This document shows, piece after piece, positions 49,601 to 58,016 of a stretch of 64,000 bases of DNA. Each line of letters opens with the position of its first letter. The first letter of the stretch is position 1. Location of the stretch: NCBI GenBank assembly GCA_024742305.1, contig JANSYQ010000003.1:143504-207503 (forward strand), read 5' to 3'. Position numbers and translations under genes: made by a program. This stretch comes from a bacterium. GTDB lineage: Bacteria > Bacteroidota > Bacteroidia > Flavobacteriales_D > Crocinitomicaceae. The notes beneath the pieces were generated by a model, which was not told the DNA's origin, made no database searches, and saw nothing but the letters and a program-made list of their open reading frames with translations.

Positions 49601-50167
49601 AATTCTTACTCTATGCCAACGGTGATTATGTTGACGGTGCTCCTCTCGTTGATTGGTGTACTCCTTGGGTTACTTATCAGCCGTCAAAACTTCGTAATCA
49701 TCATGACGATGATTGGTGTGATCTCGCTTGCGGGAGTCGTGGTGAACAACGCCATCGTATTGATTGACTACACGAATCAAATACGCAAGCGACGACGCGA
49801 AGAATTGCAATTGGGCGAATTCGATCAGTTGCCATACGAGGAAATCGTTAAAGCGGCTATTCAAGGTGGAAAAACACGATTGCGTCCGGTATTGCTAACG
49901 GCTATCACTACCATTTTGGGATTGATTCCATTGGCGATTGGGTTCAACATCGACTTCTTTACTTTGCTTTCAGAGTACGATGCGAACATTTATTTTGGTG
50001 GAGATAACAATATCTTCTTCGCACCGCTTTCTTGGGCGATTATCTATGGTCTTACCTTCGCAACGTTCCTAACGTTGGTTATTATCCCGGCCTTGTATCT
50101 ATTGATGCACCAATTAAAGGTGTGGATCTACAAAGTTGGTAATTGGCAGATGCGAAGTAATATCTAG
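46697..50167 (+). CDS. RND multidrug/hydrophobic-compound efflux permease (HAE1-type)
   Basis: A 1156-residue inner-membrane transporter with the RND plan: helix 1 (about 17-35), a large periplasmic loop, helices 2-6 (about 345-470), a second cytoplasmic helical region, helix 7 (about 590), a second periplasmic loop, and helices 8-12 (about 950-1145). Proton-relay-type acidic residues are in ALGMLVDNGIVTVENIYRNM (helix 4). The duplicated 'R.RPVL.TA.TT..GL.PL' motif is in the last third. It exports compounds using the proton gradient; the substrate is not predictable. It is longer than E. coli AcrB (about 1050) because of an extra segment around residues 495-550. A terminator follows. Confidence 0.94.
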   Translation: MEKKTKGFGLSTLAVNNRKTVFLIAIVIIFGGLGAYQSMPKENFPELQIPEIYVGIAKPGSSPEYMSEKIGKAIEKEIGGIKLVEEINTNSVHGYTTIRVEFDFKMPADKALQKVKDAVDDARADGSFPDLPVEPNIFELDPSEMPIMNINLRGDDAQKLKEIAEELEDLIEELPEISEVDIRGIQEQEMRVDIDPIKANAVNVTIDDIQNAINAEHQNIPGGEILMDGIRKTVRVDGEFKNAEELKRIIVKQDDFLPVYLEDVAEVRFANGDTTSYAREFGNPVVMLDVKKQGGQNLLDAADKINAIIAEAKADGTIPASVNVSITSDQSNNTREMVSNLLNSIIFGILLVVGVLLFFLGLRNALFVGVAIPLSMLMSFLILNAMGVTMNVMVLFSLVLALGMLVDNGIVTVENIYRNMSEGKTATRAVIEGVGEIAMPIIASTATTLAAFIPLAIWPGIMGEFMKFLPITLIIVLGSSLFVALVINPVLAATYMKVTEKKPRRKRVLIISGVLVGIGMLAVVSGVLAFGNLLIAIAILSILNLFVLSPGAKRFQNGFLPRLENAYERFLTFALRGARPLYFFFGTLGLLVLSFVLMVVFPPKVDFFPINEPNYVNVFVSHPIGTDINVTNETTLEIEEKLMGDNGILRKYMKDSASVAQDKRLIRSVISQVGEGTSDPAAGVQMGNTPHKSRITVNFTEFRHRNGVMTSDILREIQQGLKDQFTAEVEITVDKEANGPPQGPPVNIEVTGKVDYGLLIAEAEKIKDFLTSKNVKGVETLKLNVQANRPEIPIVVDRDQVRKLNASTYQVGMAIRKALLGEDVTTYTKGEDSYDLMLRFNKSNRESFDALLDQRLIFRNNKGKLLNIPIRSVVEDPKEVTSYTGVVRKDQVPQVTISSNVTEGSNANEVVAKLKEHMEEYEKQGSMIDGVTYKFTGQQEEQEKEMAFLGNALMIAVFLILLIIVAQFNSYSMPTVIMLTVLLSLIGVLLGLLISRQNFVIIMTMIGVISLAGVVVNNAIVLIDYTNQIRKRRREELQLGEFDQLPYEEIVKAAIQGGKTRLRPVLLTAITTILGLIPLAIGFNIDFFTLLSEYDANIYFGGDNNIFFAPLSWAIIYGLTFATFLTLVIIPALYLLMHQLKVWIYKVGNWQMRSNI

Positions 50168-50188
50168 TAGTAGCCAGTTTAAGTTACG

Positions 50189-50218
50189 AAGCCCTCATTC
50201 TTAGGATGGGGGCTTTTT
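50189..50218 (+). terminator. Terminator of the efflux operon
   Basis: A 10-bp stem (50189-50198 with 50206-50215, one G-T pair), then T residues to 50218. It starts 22 bp after the RND stop codon. Confidence 0.85.
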
Positions 50219-50888
50219 CGTTTCTCAAAGGCTCAAAACTAGTCTTACCGAGTTACTTCTTTATTTCTCTCCTGATGAGACAACTTCCTAGTTAAAAGTA
50301 ATGTATATTTTTTACCACGAGAGCGTAAGGAACACTATGGAACTTGGGAAAAGTTGCTTGAGAGAGGTACACTATAATATGACTTCGTTATAATTCCCAC
50401 TGCCCGCCGAAAGGAACGGTCTCATCGACTCTCAGTTGTGGTGATCTTGCAAATATCTAGACAATCTATCCTCATGCGTAGTGCAGAATAAAAGGAAATA
50501 CTGCTGATATTCAAGCATCTAACCTCTTGTATTTCCGCTATACACGCTAAGAACTCCGAAAAATAATGAAGGAGAGGCATGAATCGATGAAATCTATATG
50601 CATGCATAGTACGTGCCGCTTGACATTAAAAGGGTCCGTTCTTCTTTTAGCTTCATAAATCCTTGTTTTATCGAAAAATAAGTCCTGTTTGACGAATAAT
50701 TGGATTTTTTTCATTATTTAGGAATCCAAGCATTTGATCTACTTCCTTTCTATGAACACTTCGTTTTACCCCACCAATCAACAAAAAAGTTCAATAGAAT
50801 TAACATTTACCTAACATTGGACTGGAAGAAATTTTGAGAATTAAGGAATTGAAATGCAAATTTCTTTTTTCAATCTGAATTTCATCTG
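50219..50888. other. Gene-poor AT-rich region
   Basis: About 670 bp without a convincing ORF on either strand. The longest frame (50422-50607 minus) has no start context or recognisable sequence. No tRNA or transposase remnant was recognised. It may be a decayed segment. Confidence 0.5.
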
Positions 50889-51014
50889 TATCTTTGTACT
50901 GTAAAGATTGATTTAGTATTTGATATTATAATCAAACTAGAAGTCTTTTTCAGTGAATAGTGGTTAGGTTAGGTTATGGTAAAAGCAGCTCGCCCGAGTT
51001 GCTTTTACTTTTTT
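50889..51014 (+). ncRNA. Candidate small RNA with promoter element and terminator
   Basis: TATCTTTG at 50889-50896 is an exact -7 consensus. A strong hairpin (12-bp stem 50980-50991 with 50996-51007, loop GCCC) followed by six T residues (51009-51014) lies 85 bp downstream. Between them no ORF longer than a few codons begins, except an ATG at 50976 inside the terminator. The unit, about 110 nt from a start near 50903, could be a stand-alone small RNA. The -33 element is not clear. Confidence 0.4.
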
Positions 51015-51172
51015 AGGTATATATATTTTGTGTTAAGGACCTTCTTACCAAAAGACCAGTTTTTACATATTCTTAATCTTTCCTAAATCAAACAAAGAAG
51101 TGCTGCGATAAGTTACACCAGCTCTGTGACAATATTTTGAAGCCATCATCGTTTCTACTAACAACGACTTCT

Positions 51173-52147
51173 ATGAAACTCTTACTCACTTTCCTCATTA
51201 TTATTTGTTTCGGCGCCCTTTCGTGCAAGAAGAAAAGTGTGAATTGTGGTTTGGACTGCGGAACGCAATCTGAAGAATTGCTTTTTCAAACAGGTTTCAC
51301 CAACACTGTATTGACCAACGGTGAATATTTCAATGTGTACTTCTCAGGCACGGACCCTCAACTTTCAGAAAAAAACAATTGGAGCGCTTTCATAGATCAT
51401 TCAAATGTGGGGTTCGTCGAAATCGGTTACGAAGATGGCAATGACACTCAACGAAAAGCCTCAATAGTAGCTGACCCTGATAGCACGGCCAATTCTGTTC
51501 TAAAGTTTCAGCTGATGGAGCCTCACATCAAAGAAGGAAAAAATTACAAAGGCCGGGTACAACTTAGCGTTCACGACAACCAATGCATCAAGGAAATTTA
51601 CCAAACTGTTCGACTGAAACTGCACCCTGACATGGTCGAATTTCAGCAGCGAAGCGATCGCTTGTTTTGGTTTACCCTTGCAGAATTTTGGAATAACGGC
51701 GCTTGGACGAAAGAAAGAAATCCTTTCCGGGTTTCGTTGAATTTATTCAAAGAAGAAGGAACCGGCAACCCTGTGAATTTTCGTGTAAAGTCAGATTACC
51801 GCAAATGCCGCACTTGCGAATGGAAAGAAGTTTGGGGAGAAACTGCCACCCATTTCCCTCTTGTTTATGGTGAATGGATGGAAATTGAAATGTACATCAA
51901 GGAAGGTGATGCAGATAATGGACGCTTTTACATGGCTGTCACTCCTGAAAACGGATCAAAAATCACCCTTTTTGACATCAATAACACAACACAACACCCG
52001 AAAGAAAAATGTCCTGACGGTTTCACACACTTTGAACCTTTAAAAGTGTACACCTCAGATGACGACATCAATCACATGAAAAATGCCGGTAAAGAGCTTT
52101 CGTTGTTTTGGGATGATTGGCAACTATACATAAACAAGACACCCTGA
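51173..52147 (+). CDS. Secreted lipoprotein, possible polysaccharide lyase-like fold
   Basis: The start at ATG 51173 gives a lipoprotein signal (GALSC then KKK). The TTG at 51137 is an alternative that only lengthens the leader. The 324-residue protein is beta-rich with a jelly-roll look. Its pattern (LFQTGFTNT at the start, EIYQTVRLKLHPDMVEFQ, WFTLAEFWNNGAW, YGEWMEIEMYIKEGD, and a final LFWDDWQLYI) resembles concanavalin-like proteins related to heparin-lyase-like (PL13/PL20) families. No catalytic residues can be assigned with confidence. Cys pairs NCGLDCG and KCRTCEW may form disulfides. It ends two bases before the convergent metH gene. Confidence 0.75.
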   Translation: MKLLLTFLIIICFGALSCKKKSVNCGLDCGTQSEELLFQTGFTNTVLTNGEYFNVYFSGTDPQLSEKNNWSAFIDHSNVGFVEIGYEDGNDTQRKASIVADPDSTANSVLKFQLMEPHIKEGKNYKGRVQLSVHDNQCIKEIYQTVRLKLHPDMVEFQQRSDRLFWFTLAEFWNNGAWTKERNPFRVSLNLFKEEGTGNPVNFRVKSDYRKCRTCEWKEVWGETATHFPLVYGEWMEIEMYIKEGDADNGRFYMAVTPENGSKITLFDINNTTQHPKEKCPDGFTHFEPLKVYTSDDDINHMKNAGKELSLFWDDWQLYINKTP

Positions 52148-52148
52148 T

Positions 52149-54818
52149 TCAATGCATGTTCGGTGATAGCCAGCGTTCCATGTCTTCAACTGAATACCCT
52201 TTTCGATTCGCTAGCGACTCCACTTGTTCCCGAGTGATTCTTCCTACGCCAAAATATTTGGACTCTGAATGTGCGAAATACCAACCGCTAACGCTTGCCG
52301 TTGGATACATAGCTAGGCTGTCGGTTAAAGAAACTCCGGTGCGTTCTTCCGCTTCGAGCAATTGAAACAACCCGATTTTTTCAGTGTGATCTGGGCACGC
52401 AGGATATCCCGGTGCTGGTCGGATTCCTTGGTATGCTTCCTTAATCAGCGCCTCGTTATCCAATGACTCTTCTTGGGCGTATCCCCAAATTTCCTTTCGT
52501 ACTTTCTCGTGCAAATACTCGGCAAATGCTTCTGCCAAACGATCAGCTAACGCTTTCAAAAGGATGGAGTTGTAATCGTCATGATCGGCTTCAAACGCGG
52601 CAATTTTTGATTCAATGCCGATTCCTGAGGTAACGACAAATCCTCCGAGATAATCCGTTTTCCCCGTTTCCTTAGGTGCAATAAAATCAGACAAAGCGAT
52701 ATTCGGAACTCCTACGGCTTTCTGTAATTGCTGGCGCATGGTACTGGTGGTATGAATCACCTCTCCATTATCGCTGTAGAGTTCAATGTCATCCTCGACG
52801 GCATTGGCCGGGAAGATGCCCACCACACCTTTGTGCGTCAACCAGTTTTCAGTCTGAATTGTCTTGAGCATTTCCTGCGCATCTGCGAATAATTTTGTTG
52901 CTTCGGTTCCAACTACTTCATCTTCTAAAATGGCCGGATACTTACCGTGCAGCTCCCAAGTTCTGAAAAACGGTGTCCAATCGATGTAAGGCAACAATTC
53001 TTCTGTAGTCACTGAAACATTGTGTAAGCCCGTTTGATTTGGAGCTTTCACCGTAAAATCGGACCAATTGATGTCGTATTTATTTTTACGCGCATCAGCT
53101 AAAGAAAGCAGCTTCTTTTGAGCTCGATTTCTTGTATGGTTTTCACGCACTTTGGCATATTCTTCGCGCAACTCCTTCACAAAAGTCTCCTTTTTCGGGC
53201 CGAGTAAACTTTCAACCACCGTTACCGAGCGCGACGCGTCCAACACATGAACGGTTTGATCCTTCGTAAAATGTTCTTCAATTTTTACGGCGGTATGCAC
53301 TCTTGAAGTCGTCGCCCCACCAATCATCAGTGGAATGTTTAAGTTGGCGCGCTCCATTTCTTTTGCTACGGTCACCATTTCATCCAGTGATGGAGTGATT
53401 AAGCCGCTAAGACCGATGACATCTACCTGCTCATTTATGGCCGTTTCGATAATTTTCTCCGGCGGCACCATAACACCCAAGTCGATTACTTCATAATTAT
53501 TGCAGCCCAATACAACGCCCACGATATTCTTGCCGATGTCGTGAACATCTCCTTTCACGGTCGCCATGAGCACTCTACCAGCAGCCGATCTTCCTCCCTG
53601 CTTCTCTTCTTCGATAAACGGTAGCAAATACGCCACGGCTTTTTTCATTACGCGCGCCGATTTCACTACTTGAGGTAGGAACATTTTTCCGCTTCCAAAC
53701 AGGTCACCAACTACGTTCATACCGTCCATTAACGGGCCCTCTATAACTTCAATAGGGCGTTCAAATTGTTGGCGGCAAATTTCTACGTCTTCTTCAATAA
53801 AATCCGTGATTCCCTTTACCAAAGAGTACGTCAAGCGCTCACGAACGTCATTCTCTCGCCACGACATATCCTTTTCGCGCTTCTTCCCTCCTTCTCCTTT
53901 CACCGTCTCGGCATAGTCGAGTAGTCGTTCGGTGGCGTCATCACGGCGGTTCAATAGCACATCCTCCACGTATTCCAACAATTCCTTGTCGATGTCGTCA
54001 TAAACCTCCAGCATTGTCGGGTTGACAATCCCCATGTCCATTCCGTTTTGGATGGCGTGATACAAGAATGCCGCATGCATCGCTTCTCGAACCACATTAT
54101 TACCTCTGAATGAGAACGAAACGTTGGACACTCCTCCACTTACGTGCGCACCGGGTAAATTCTCCCGAATCCATTTTGTTGCATTGAAGAAGTCCAAAGC
54201 ATTGTTATTGTGCTCTTCCATTCCCGTCGCCACTGGAAAAATATTGGGATCGAAAATGATGTCTTCTTTCGGGAACCCGACCTCATCTACTAAAATTCGG
54301 TAAGAGCGCTCACAAATTTCAATGCGGCGTTCGTAGCTGTCGGCTTGACCTTTCTCATCAAATGCCATTACGATGACCGCCGCTCCGTATCGTTTTATTT
54401 TGGATGCTTGTTCAATAAAAACGTCTTTCCCTTCTTTGAGTGAGATGGAGTTCACAACACCTTTTCCTTGAACGCATTGAAGTCCCGCCTCGATGATCTC
54501 CCATTTGGAACTATCAATCATCACAGGAACGCGCGCTATGTCTGGTTCAGCCGCCATTAAATTGAGGAAACGAACCATGGCTTCTTTACCATCGATCATT
54601 CCTTCGTCCATGTTCACGTCAATGATTTGTGCGCCGCCTTCCACTTGGTCGCGAGCGACACTCAACGCTTCATCAAACAGTTCTTCCTTGATCAATCTCA
54701 GGAATTTACGCGATCCGGTAACGTTGGTGCGCTCTCCAACATTGACGAAGTTACTTTCCGGTGTAACAATGAGCGGTTCCAATCCACTCAGTCGCAGTGT
54801 CACTTTCGATTCAGACAT
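52149..54818 (-). CDS. metH: Methionine synthase, cobalamin-dependent, large fragment (folate, B12 and activation domains)
   Basis: An 889-residue protein covering the folate-binding, B12-binding and AdoMet activation modules of MetH. Folate module: [31 protein letters not shown] and [14 protein letters not shown]12 module: cap helices, then [26 protein letters not shown] with the lower-ligand His. Activation domain: [17 protein letters not shown] ... [22 protein letters not shown]. It moves a methyl group from methyltetrahydrofolate via cobalamin to homocysteine bound by the partner subunit. That homocysteine module is a separate gene directly upstream, overlapping by 8 bp, the arrangement often seen in Bacteroidetes. 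It is regulated by the upstream SAM-I riboswitch. Confidence 0.96.
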   Translation of the reverse strand: MSESKVTLRLSGLEPLIVTPESNFVNVGERTNVTGSRKFLRLIKEELFDEALSVARDQVEGGAQIIDVNMDEGMIDGKEAMVRFLNLMAAEPDIARVPVMIDSSKWEIIEAGLQCVQGKGVVNSISLKEGKDVFIEQASKIKRYGAAVIVMAFDEKGQADSYERRIEICERSYRILVDEVGFPKEDIIFDPNIFPVATGMEEHNNNALDFFNATKWIRENLPGAHVSGGVSNVSFSFRGNNVVREAMHAAFLYHAIQNGMDMGIVNPTMLEVYDDIDKELLEYVEDVLLNRRDDATERLLDYAETVKGEGGKKREKDMSWRENDVRERLTYSLVKGITDFIEEDVEICRQQFERPIEVIEGPLMDGMNVVGDLFGSGKMFLPQVVKSARVMKKAVAYLLPFIEEEKQGGRSAAGRVLMATVKGDVHDIGKNIVGVVLGCNNYEVIDLGVMVPPEKIIETAINEQVDVIGLSGLITPSLDEMVTVAKEMERANLNIPLMIGGATTSRVHTAVKIEEHFTKDQTVHVLDASRSVTVVESLLGPKKETFVKELREEYAKVRENHTRNRAQKKLLSLADARKNKYDINWSDFTVKAPNQTGLHNVSVTTEELLPYIDWTPFFRTWELHGKYPAILEDEVVGTEATKLFADAQEMLKTIQTENWLTHKGVVGIFPANAVEDDIELYSDNGEVIHTTSTMRQQLQKAVGVPNIALSDFIAPKETGKTDYLGGFVVTSGIGIESKIAAFEADHDDYNSILLKALADRLAEAFAEYLHEKVRKEIWGYAQEESLDNEALIKEAYQGIRPAPGYPACPDHTEKIGLFQLLEAEERTGVSLTDSLAMYPTASVSGWYFAHSESKYFGVGRITREQVESLANRKGYSVEDMERWLSPNMH

Positions 54819-55815
54819 TTACGGCAATTTTTCGTGGTTTGTATTGTGCTGCTAATTCGGCGATGGCTTTGATATGTTTAGGATTGGTCCCACAGCAACC
54901 ACCGATGATGTTCACGAGGTTTTCATCCAAAAATTCCTTGATTTGGCTCGCCATCATTTCTGGAGTTTCGTCGTACTCTCCGAATTCGTTCGGAAGCCCC
55001 GCATTCGGGTGTGCACTTACTCCGAAGGGCGCATTTTTATTCAATACCTGTAAATACGGACGCATCATACTTGCCCCAAGGGCGCAATTCAATCCTACGG
55101 TGAGCAGATCCATGTGGGATACCGAAATCAAGAAGGCATTGGTTGTTTGACCTGTGAGCGTTCTCCCTGATTGGTCGGTGATTGTTCCCGAGACCATTAT
55201 TGGCACTTTGATTCCTCGTTTGATACATACCTCATCAATGGCAAACAGTGCGGCCTTCGCGTTGAGTGTGTCGAAAACAGTTTCTACAAGCAAAATGTCG
55301 ACACCTCCATCCAGTAGCGCCTCTGTTTGCTGTGTATAAGCAACCACCAACTCCTCGAAAGTAATGGCTCTAAATCCGGGGTCGTTTACATCAGGAGAAA
55401 TAGAAGCTGTTCTATTTGTTGGTCCGATAGAACCTGCTACAAACCGGGGTTTGTTGGGTTCTTTCGCTGTAAACTCGTCTGCCACTTCTCGAGCAATTTT
55501 CGCACTGTGATAATTGATATCGTATACAGCACTCTCTAGTCCATAATCTGCCTGAGCGATCGTTGTTCCTGAGAAAGTATTGGTTTCGGCGATATCTGCA
55601 CCTGCTTCGAAATACGCAGCGTGAATCTCCCTAATAATCTCTGGTCGGGTCAACGAAAGTAGATCATTATTTCCTTTTAGTGGCTGTATATGATCTTCGA
55701 ACCAACCCTTACGGAAATCTTCTTCTTCCAGCTTGTACCGTTGAATCATGGTTCCCATGGCTCCATCCAGTACCAATATTCGATCTTGTAATATGTCGCG
55801 TATATCCTTCTTCAT
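54811..55815 (-). CDS. metH: Methionine synthase homocysteine-binding subunit
   Basis: A 334-residue homocysteine S-methyltransferase (TIM barrel) module: [63 protein letters not shown], and the zinc Cys residues in GLNCALGA and the C-terminal [11 protein letters not shown]. It forms the first half of MetH as a separate polypeptide and supplies activated homocysteine to the larger fragment encoded next. The SAM-I riboswitch lies 43 bp upstream of the start, so both genes are expected to fall when S-adenosylmethionine is plentiful. Confidence 0.95.
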   Translation of the reverse strand: MKKDIRDILQDRILVLDGAMGTMIQRYKLEEEDFRKGWFEDHIQPLKGNNDLLSLTRPEIIREIHAAYFEAGADIAETNTFSGTTIAQADYGLESAVYDINYHSAKIAREVADEFTAKEPNKPRFVAGSIGPTNRTASISPDVNDPGFRAITFEELVVAYTQQTEALLDGGVDILLVETVFDTLNAKAALFAIDEVCIKRGIKVPIMVSGTITDQSGRTLTGQTTNAFLISVSHMDLLTVGLNCALGASMMRPYLQVLNKNAPFGVSAHPNAGLPNEFGEYDETPEMMASQIKEFLDENLVNIIGGCCGTNPKHIKAIAELAAQYKPRKIAVNV

Positions 55816-55857
55816 GTATTTCTATGTGCGACTATAAAGAGGGAAGGATATCTTTAC

Positions 55858-55969
55858 ACTTATCTCATCCTGCCGAATTCGGTCAGAAAAGGAATTGGCA
55901 CCTTTTTCGTTAAACCGAAGAGGTTGCCAAGGTTTCATAGGGCCTATCCCTCCACCTTTCTTTATAAGT
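55858..55969 (-). promoter_or_regulatory. SAM-I (S-box) riboswitch controlling metH
   Basis: The minus strand carries the S-box core: P1 closed by ACTTAT / ATAAGT (55969-55964 with 55863-55858), the conserved GGAGGGATAGGCCCTATGAA segment, CCTTGGCAACC, a long P3/P4 with GGTGCCAATTCC, and GATGAGATAAG at the end. The metH start codon lies 43 bases downstream. No T-run terminator is visible in that gap. A pyrimidine-rich stretch near 55842-55853 on that strand could pair with the aptamer's GGAGGG, suggesting a structure switch that affects translation. Mechanism is inference; aptamer identity is strong. Confidence 0.93.
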
Positions 55970-56037
55970 CTATTAGAATGAACTGGTGCAAATGTATAGG
56001 GAAAAAAATTGCTTTCAAAGGAACAAAACGTTTTTCG

Positions 56038-56045
56038 TATTTTAG
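56038..56045 (+). promoter_or_regulatory. Near-consensus -7 element before the CotH gene (TATTTTAG)
   Basis: Seven of eight bases match TAnnTTTG, three bases before the ATG at 56049, again implying a leaderless transcript. Confidence 0.35.
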
Positions 56046-56048
56046 CTT

Positions 56049-57671
56049 ATGCGAAAACTGCTGCTTATACTATCAACCATAGCGAGTTGTGTACCTTTTG
56101 GACATGCTCAAACATTGACCAACTCCAATCTACCCATCTTTGTGATTACCACGCCACAGGGTGTTTCGATTGGTGATGAACCTCGGATTGTTGCGCACTT
56201 GGGTGTTATTTACAACGGTACCAATGCAAATCATAATATAAATGATCCATTTAACAACTACGATGGAAATATTGCCATTGAAATTCGCGGGTCTACTTCA
56301 CAGCAGTATCCGAAAAAGGGTTATGGTTTCGAAACGCAAGATGCTTTGGGTAACAACGCTCAGGTAGGATTGTGTGGATTGCCTCCGGAAAACGATTGGA
56401 TTCTTTATGGACCCTACCCCGATAAAACCTTGATTCGAAATGTGCTCACTTTTCACTTGGCACGTGAAATGGGGCAATATGCATCCCGCACGCACTATTG
56501 TGAATTGATTATCGATGGTGACTATCGTGGCTTGTACGTGCTGATGGAGCGCATTAAAATCGATGATTTCCGCTTGACTTTACAGGACGTCAGTTCACCC
56601 AATATTTTTAACGATACTTTGACCGGAGCCTATGTCTTGAAAGTGGACAAACTTACCGGAGAAGTTGGGCATACATGGGAATCTTTGTACGACGACGAGG
56701 TCCTATTTCAGTTCCACGACCCTGAATTTGATGAATTGAATAGCATGCAAGCGAGCTACATGGAAGATTATATCGGCCAGTTTGAACAAGCGATTGAAGG
56801 TCCGGGAATGGATCTTCCACCTGGACAAGGAGGTTGGCGCGATTTCATCGATTACAAGTCATTTCAAGATTTTTTCATTTTGCAGGAATTGGGTCGCACC
56901 GTTGACGGCTATCGCTCAAGTTCGTTTTTGTACAAGGACAAAGATTACTCCTGGAACGCAAAAATTAAGGCGGGTCCCATGTGGGATTTCAACCTCTCTT
57001 ATGGCAACGCAGATTATTGTTTGGCTGAAACGACGACGGGTTGGCAATATCATTTTGATCAGGTGTGTGACTTTACCACCTCCATTCCTTTTTGGTGGGA
57101 ACGACTTTTGGACTCACCGGGGTACAGAAATGCGCTACGTTGTCGGTGGGATGAACTGCGTCAAGGTGTACTGAGCACCTCCTATATCAACAATTTCATT
57201 GATTCTGTAGCAATAGATTTGGAACAAGCGCGCATTCGAAACTTTCAACGTTGGCCCATTATCGGACAGTACGTTAATTGGAACGGATTTGTTGGTCAGA
57301 CGTACCAAGAGGATGTAGACTACATGAAAACATGGATCCAACAGCGCTCCGAATGGATCGATTTGAATTTGGCCGGACAGTGCAACTTGTCGACCAACGA
57401 TATTGAACATGCACCGGAGTACCACAAAGCGTGGCCGAACCCTTTCAACGATCAAATCACGATTGGTTTTTCTTTGTTTGATACTCGCGCTGTATCCATT
57501 CGCGTCTATGACTTAATGGGAAGAGAAGTTGCTTTTGCTGATTTGGGAACGAAGTTCGATGGTACGCACGCTCATTCCTTCTCTTCAGCGGACTGGAATG
57601 CCGGGAGTTACTTGTACTCTGTTATGGTAGATGGCGAAGAGTTGTACACAGGGAAACTGGTTAAACAATGA
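56049..57671 (+). CDS. CotH-domain secreted protein with T9SS type A sorting domain
   Basis: A 540-residue protein with a signal peptide (ends FGHAQ). The CotH kinase-like domain occupies about 55-440: GNIAIEIRGSTSQQYPKKGYGFETQ, PPENDWILYGPYPDKTLIRNVLTFHLAREMG, ELIIDGDYRGLYVLMERIKID, YVLKVDKL and MWDFNLSYGNADY with catalytic-type Asp residues. In spores CotH is an atypical protein kinase; in Bacteroidetes the secreted relatives have unknown targets. The sorting domain is at the end (KAWPNPFNDQITIGF ... GSYLYSVMVDGEELYTGKLVKQ). The stop overlaps the diacylglycerol kinase start by four bases. Confidence 0.9.
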   Translation: MRKLLLILSTIASCVPFGHAQTLTNSNLPIFVITTPQGVSIGDEPRIVAHLGVIYNGTNANHNINDPFNNYDGNIAIEIRGSTSQQYPKKGYGFETQDALGNNAQVGLCGLPPENDWILYGPYPDKTLIRNVLTFHLAREMGQYASRTHYCELIIDGDYRGLYVLMERIKIDDFRLTLQDVSSPNIFNDTLTGAYVLKVDKLTGEVGHTWESLYDDEVLFQFHDPEFDELNSMQASYMEDYIGQFEQAIEGPGMDLPPGQGGWRDFIDYKSFQDFFILQELGRTVDGYRSSSFLYKDKDYSWNAKIKAGPMWDFNLSYGNADYCLAETTTGWQYHFDQVCDFTTSIPFWWERLLDSPGYRNALRCRWDELRQGVLSTSYINNFIDSVAIDLEQARIRNFQRWPIIGQYVNWNGFVGQTYQEDVDYMKTWIQQRSEWIDLNLAGQCNLSTNDIEHAPEYHKAWPNPFNDQITIGFSLFDTRAVSIRVYDLMGREVAFADLGTKFDGTHAHSFSSADWNAGSYLYSVMVDGEELYTGKLVKQ

Positions 57672-58012
57672 TCGAATCGTTTCGAAATGCTTTCCGTGGT
57701 TTGTTTCTTCTCATAAAATCGGAGCGGAATTTTCAAATTCACATTTTCGCTTTAATCGTTGTCATTGCAGCGGGACTCTACTTCGATATTTCTCGAGGCG
57801 AATGGGCGGTAGTACTCATTATGTCGGCCGTAATTTTTGGTTTGGAGGGATTGAATTCAGCCCTAGAAAAGTTGTGTGACGAGGTCACGCTAGAGCGTAA
57901 AGAAAGCATACGAAATATTAAGGATATTGCCGCTGGAGCAGTATTGATTGCCGCAATCATTGCAATAGTTGTGGGCGGACTGGTGTTTTATCCGTATGTC
58001 AAAACAATATAG
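57668..58012 (+). CDS. dgkA: Diacylglycerol/undecaprenol kinase
   Basis: A 114-residue membrane enzyme of the DgkA family: amphipathic N-terminal helix (FRNAFRGLFLLIKSERNFQIH), three membrane helices, the catalytic motif GLEGLNSALEKLCDEVTLER with Glu and Asn, and RNIKDIAAGAVLIAA with the Asp-Ala-Ala(Gly) nucleotide motif. It phosphorylates diacylglycerol or undecaprenol. It overlaps the CotH gene and is followed 4 bp later by the convergent amidohydrolase gene. Confidence 0.94.
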   Translation: MIESFRNAFRGLFLLIKSERNFQIHIFALIVVIAAGLYFDISRGEWAVVLIMSAVIFGLEGLNSALEKLCDEVTLERKESIRNIKDIAAGAVLIAAIIAIVVGGLVFYPYVKTI

Positions 58013-58016
58013 TTAA

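Noticed and set aside
50422..50607. 61-codon minus-strand ORF in the gene-poor kilobase
   Set aside because: Composition is random-looking with no start context, homology or neighbours.
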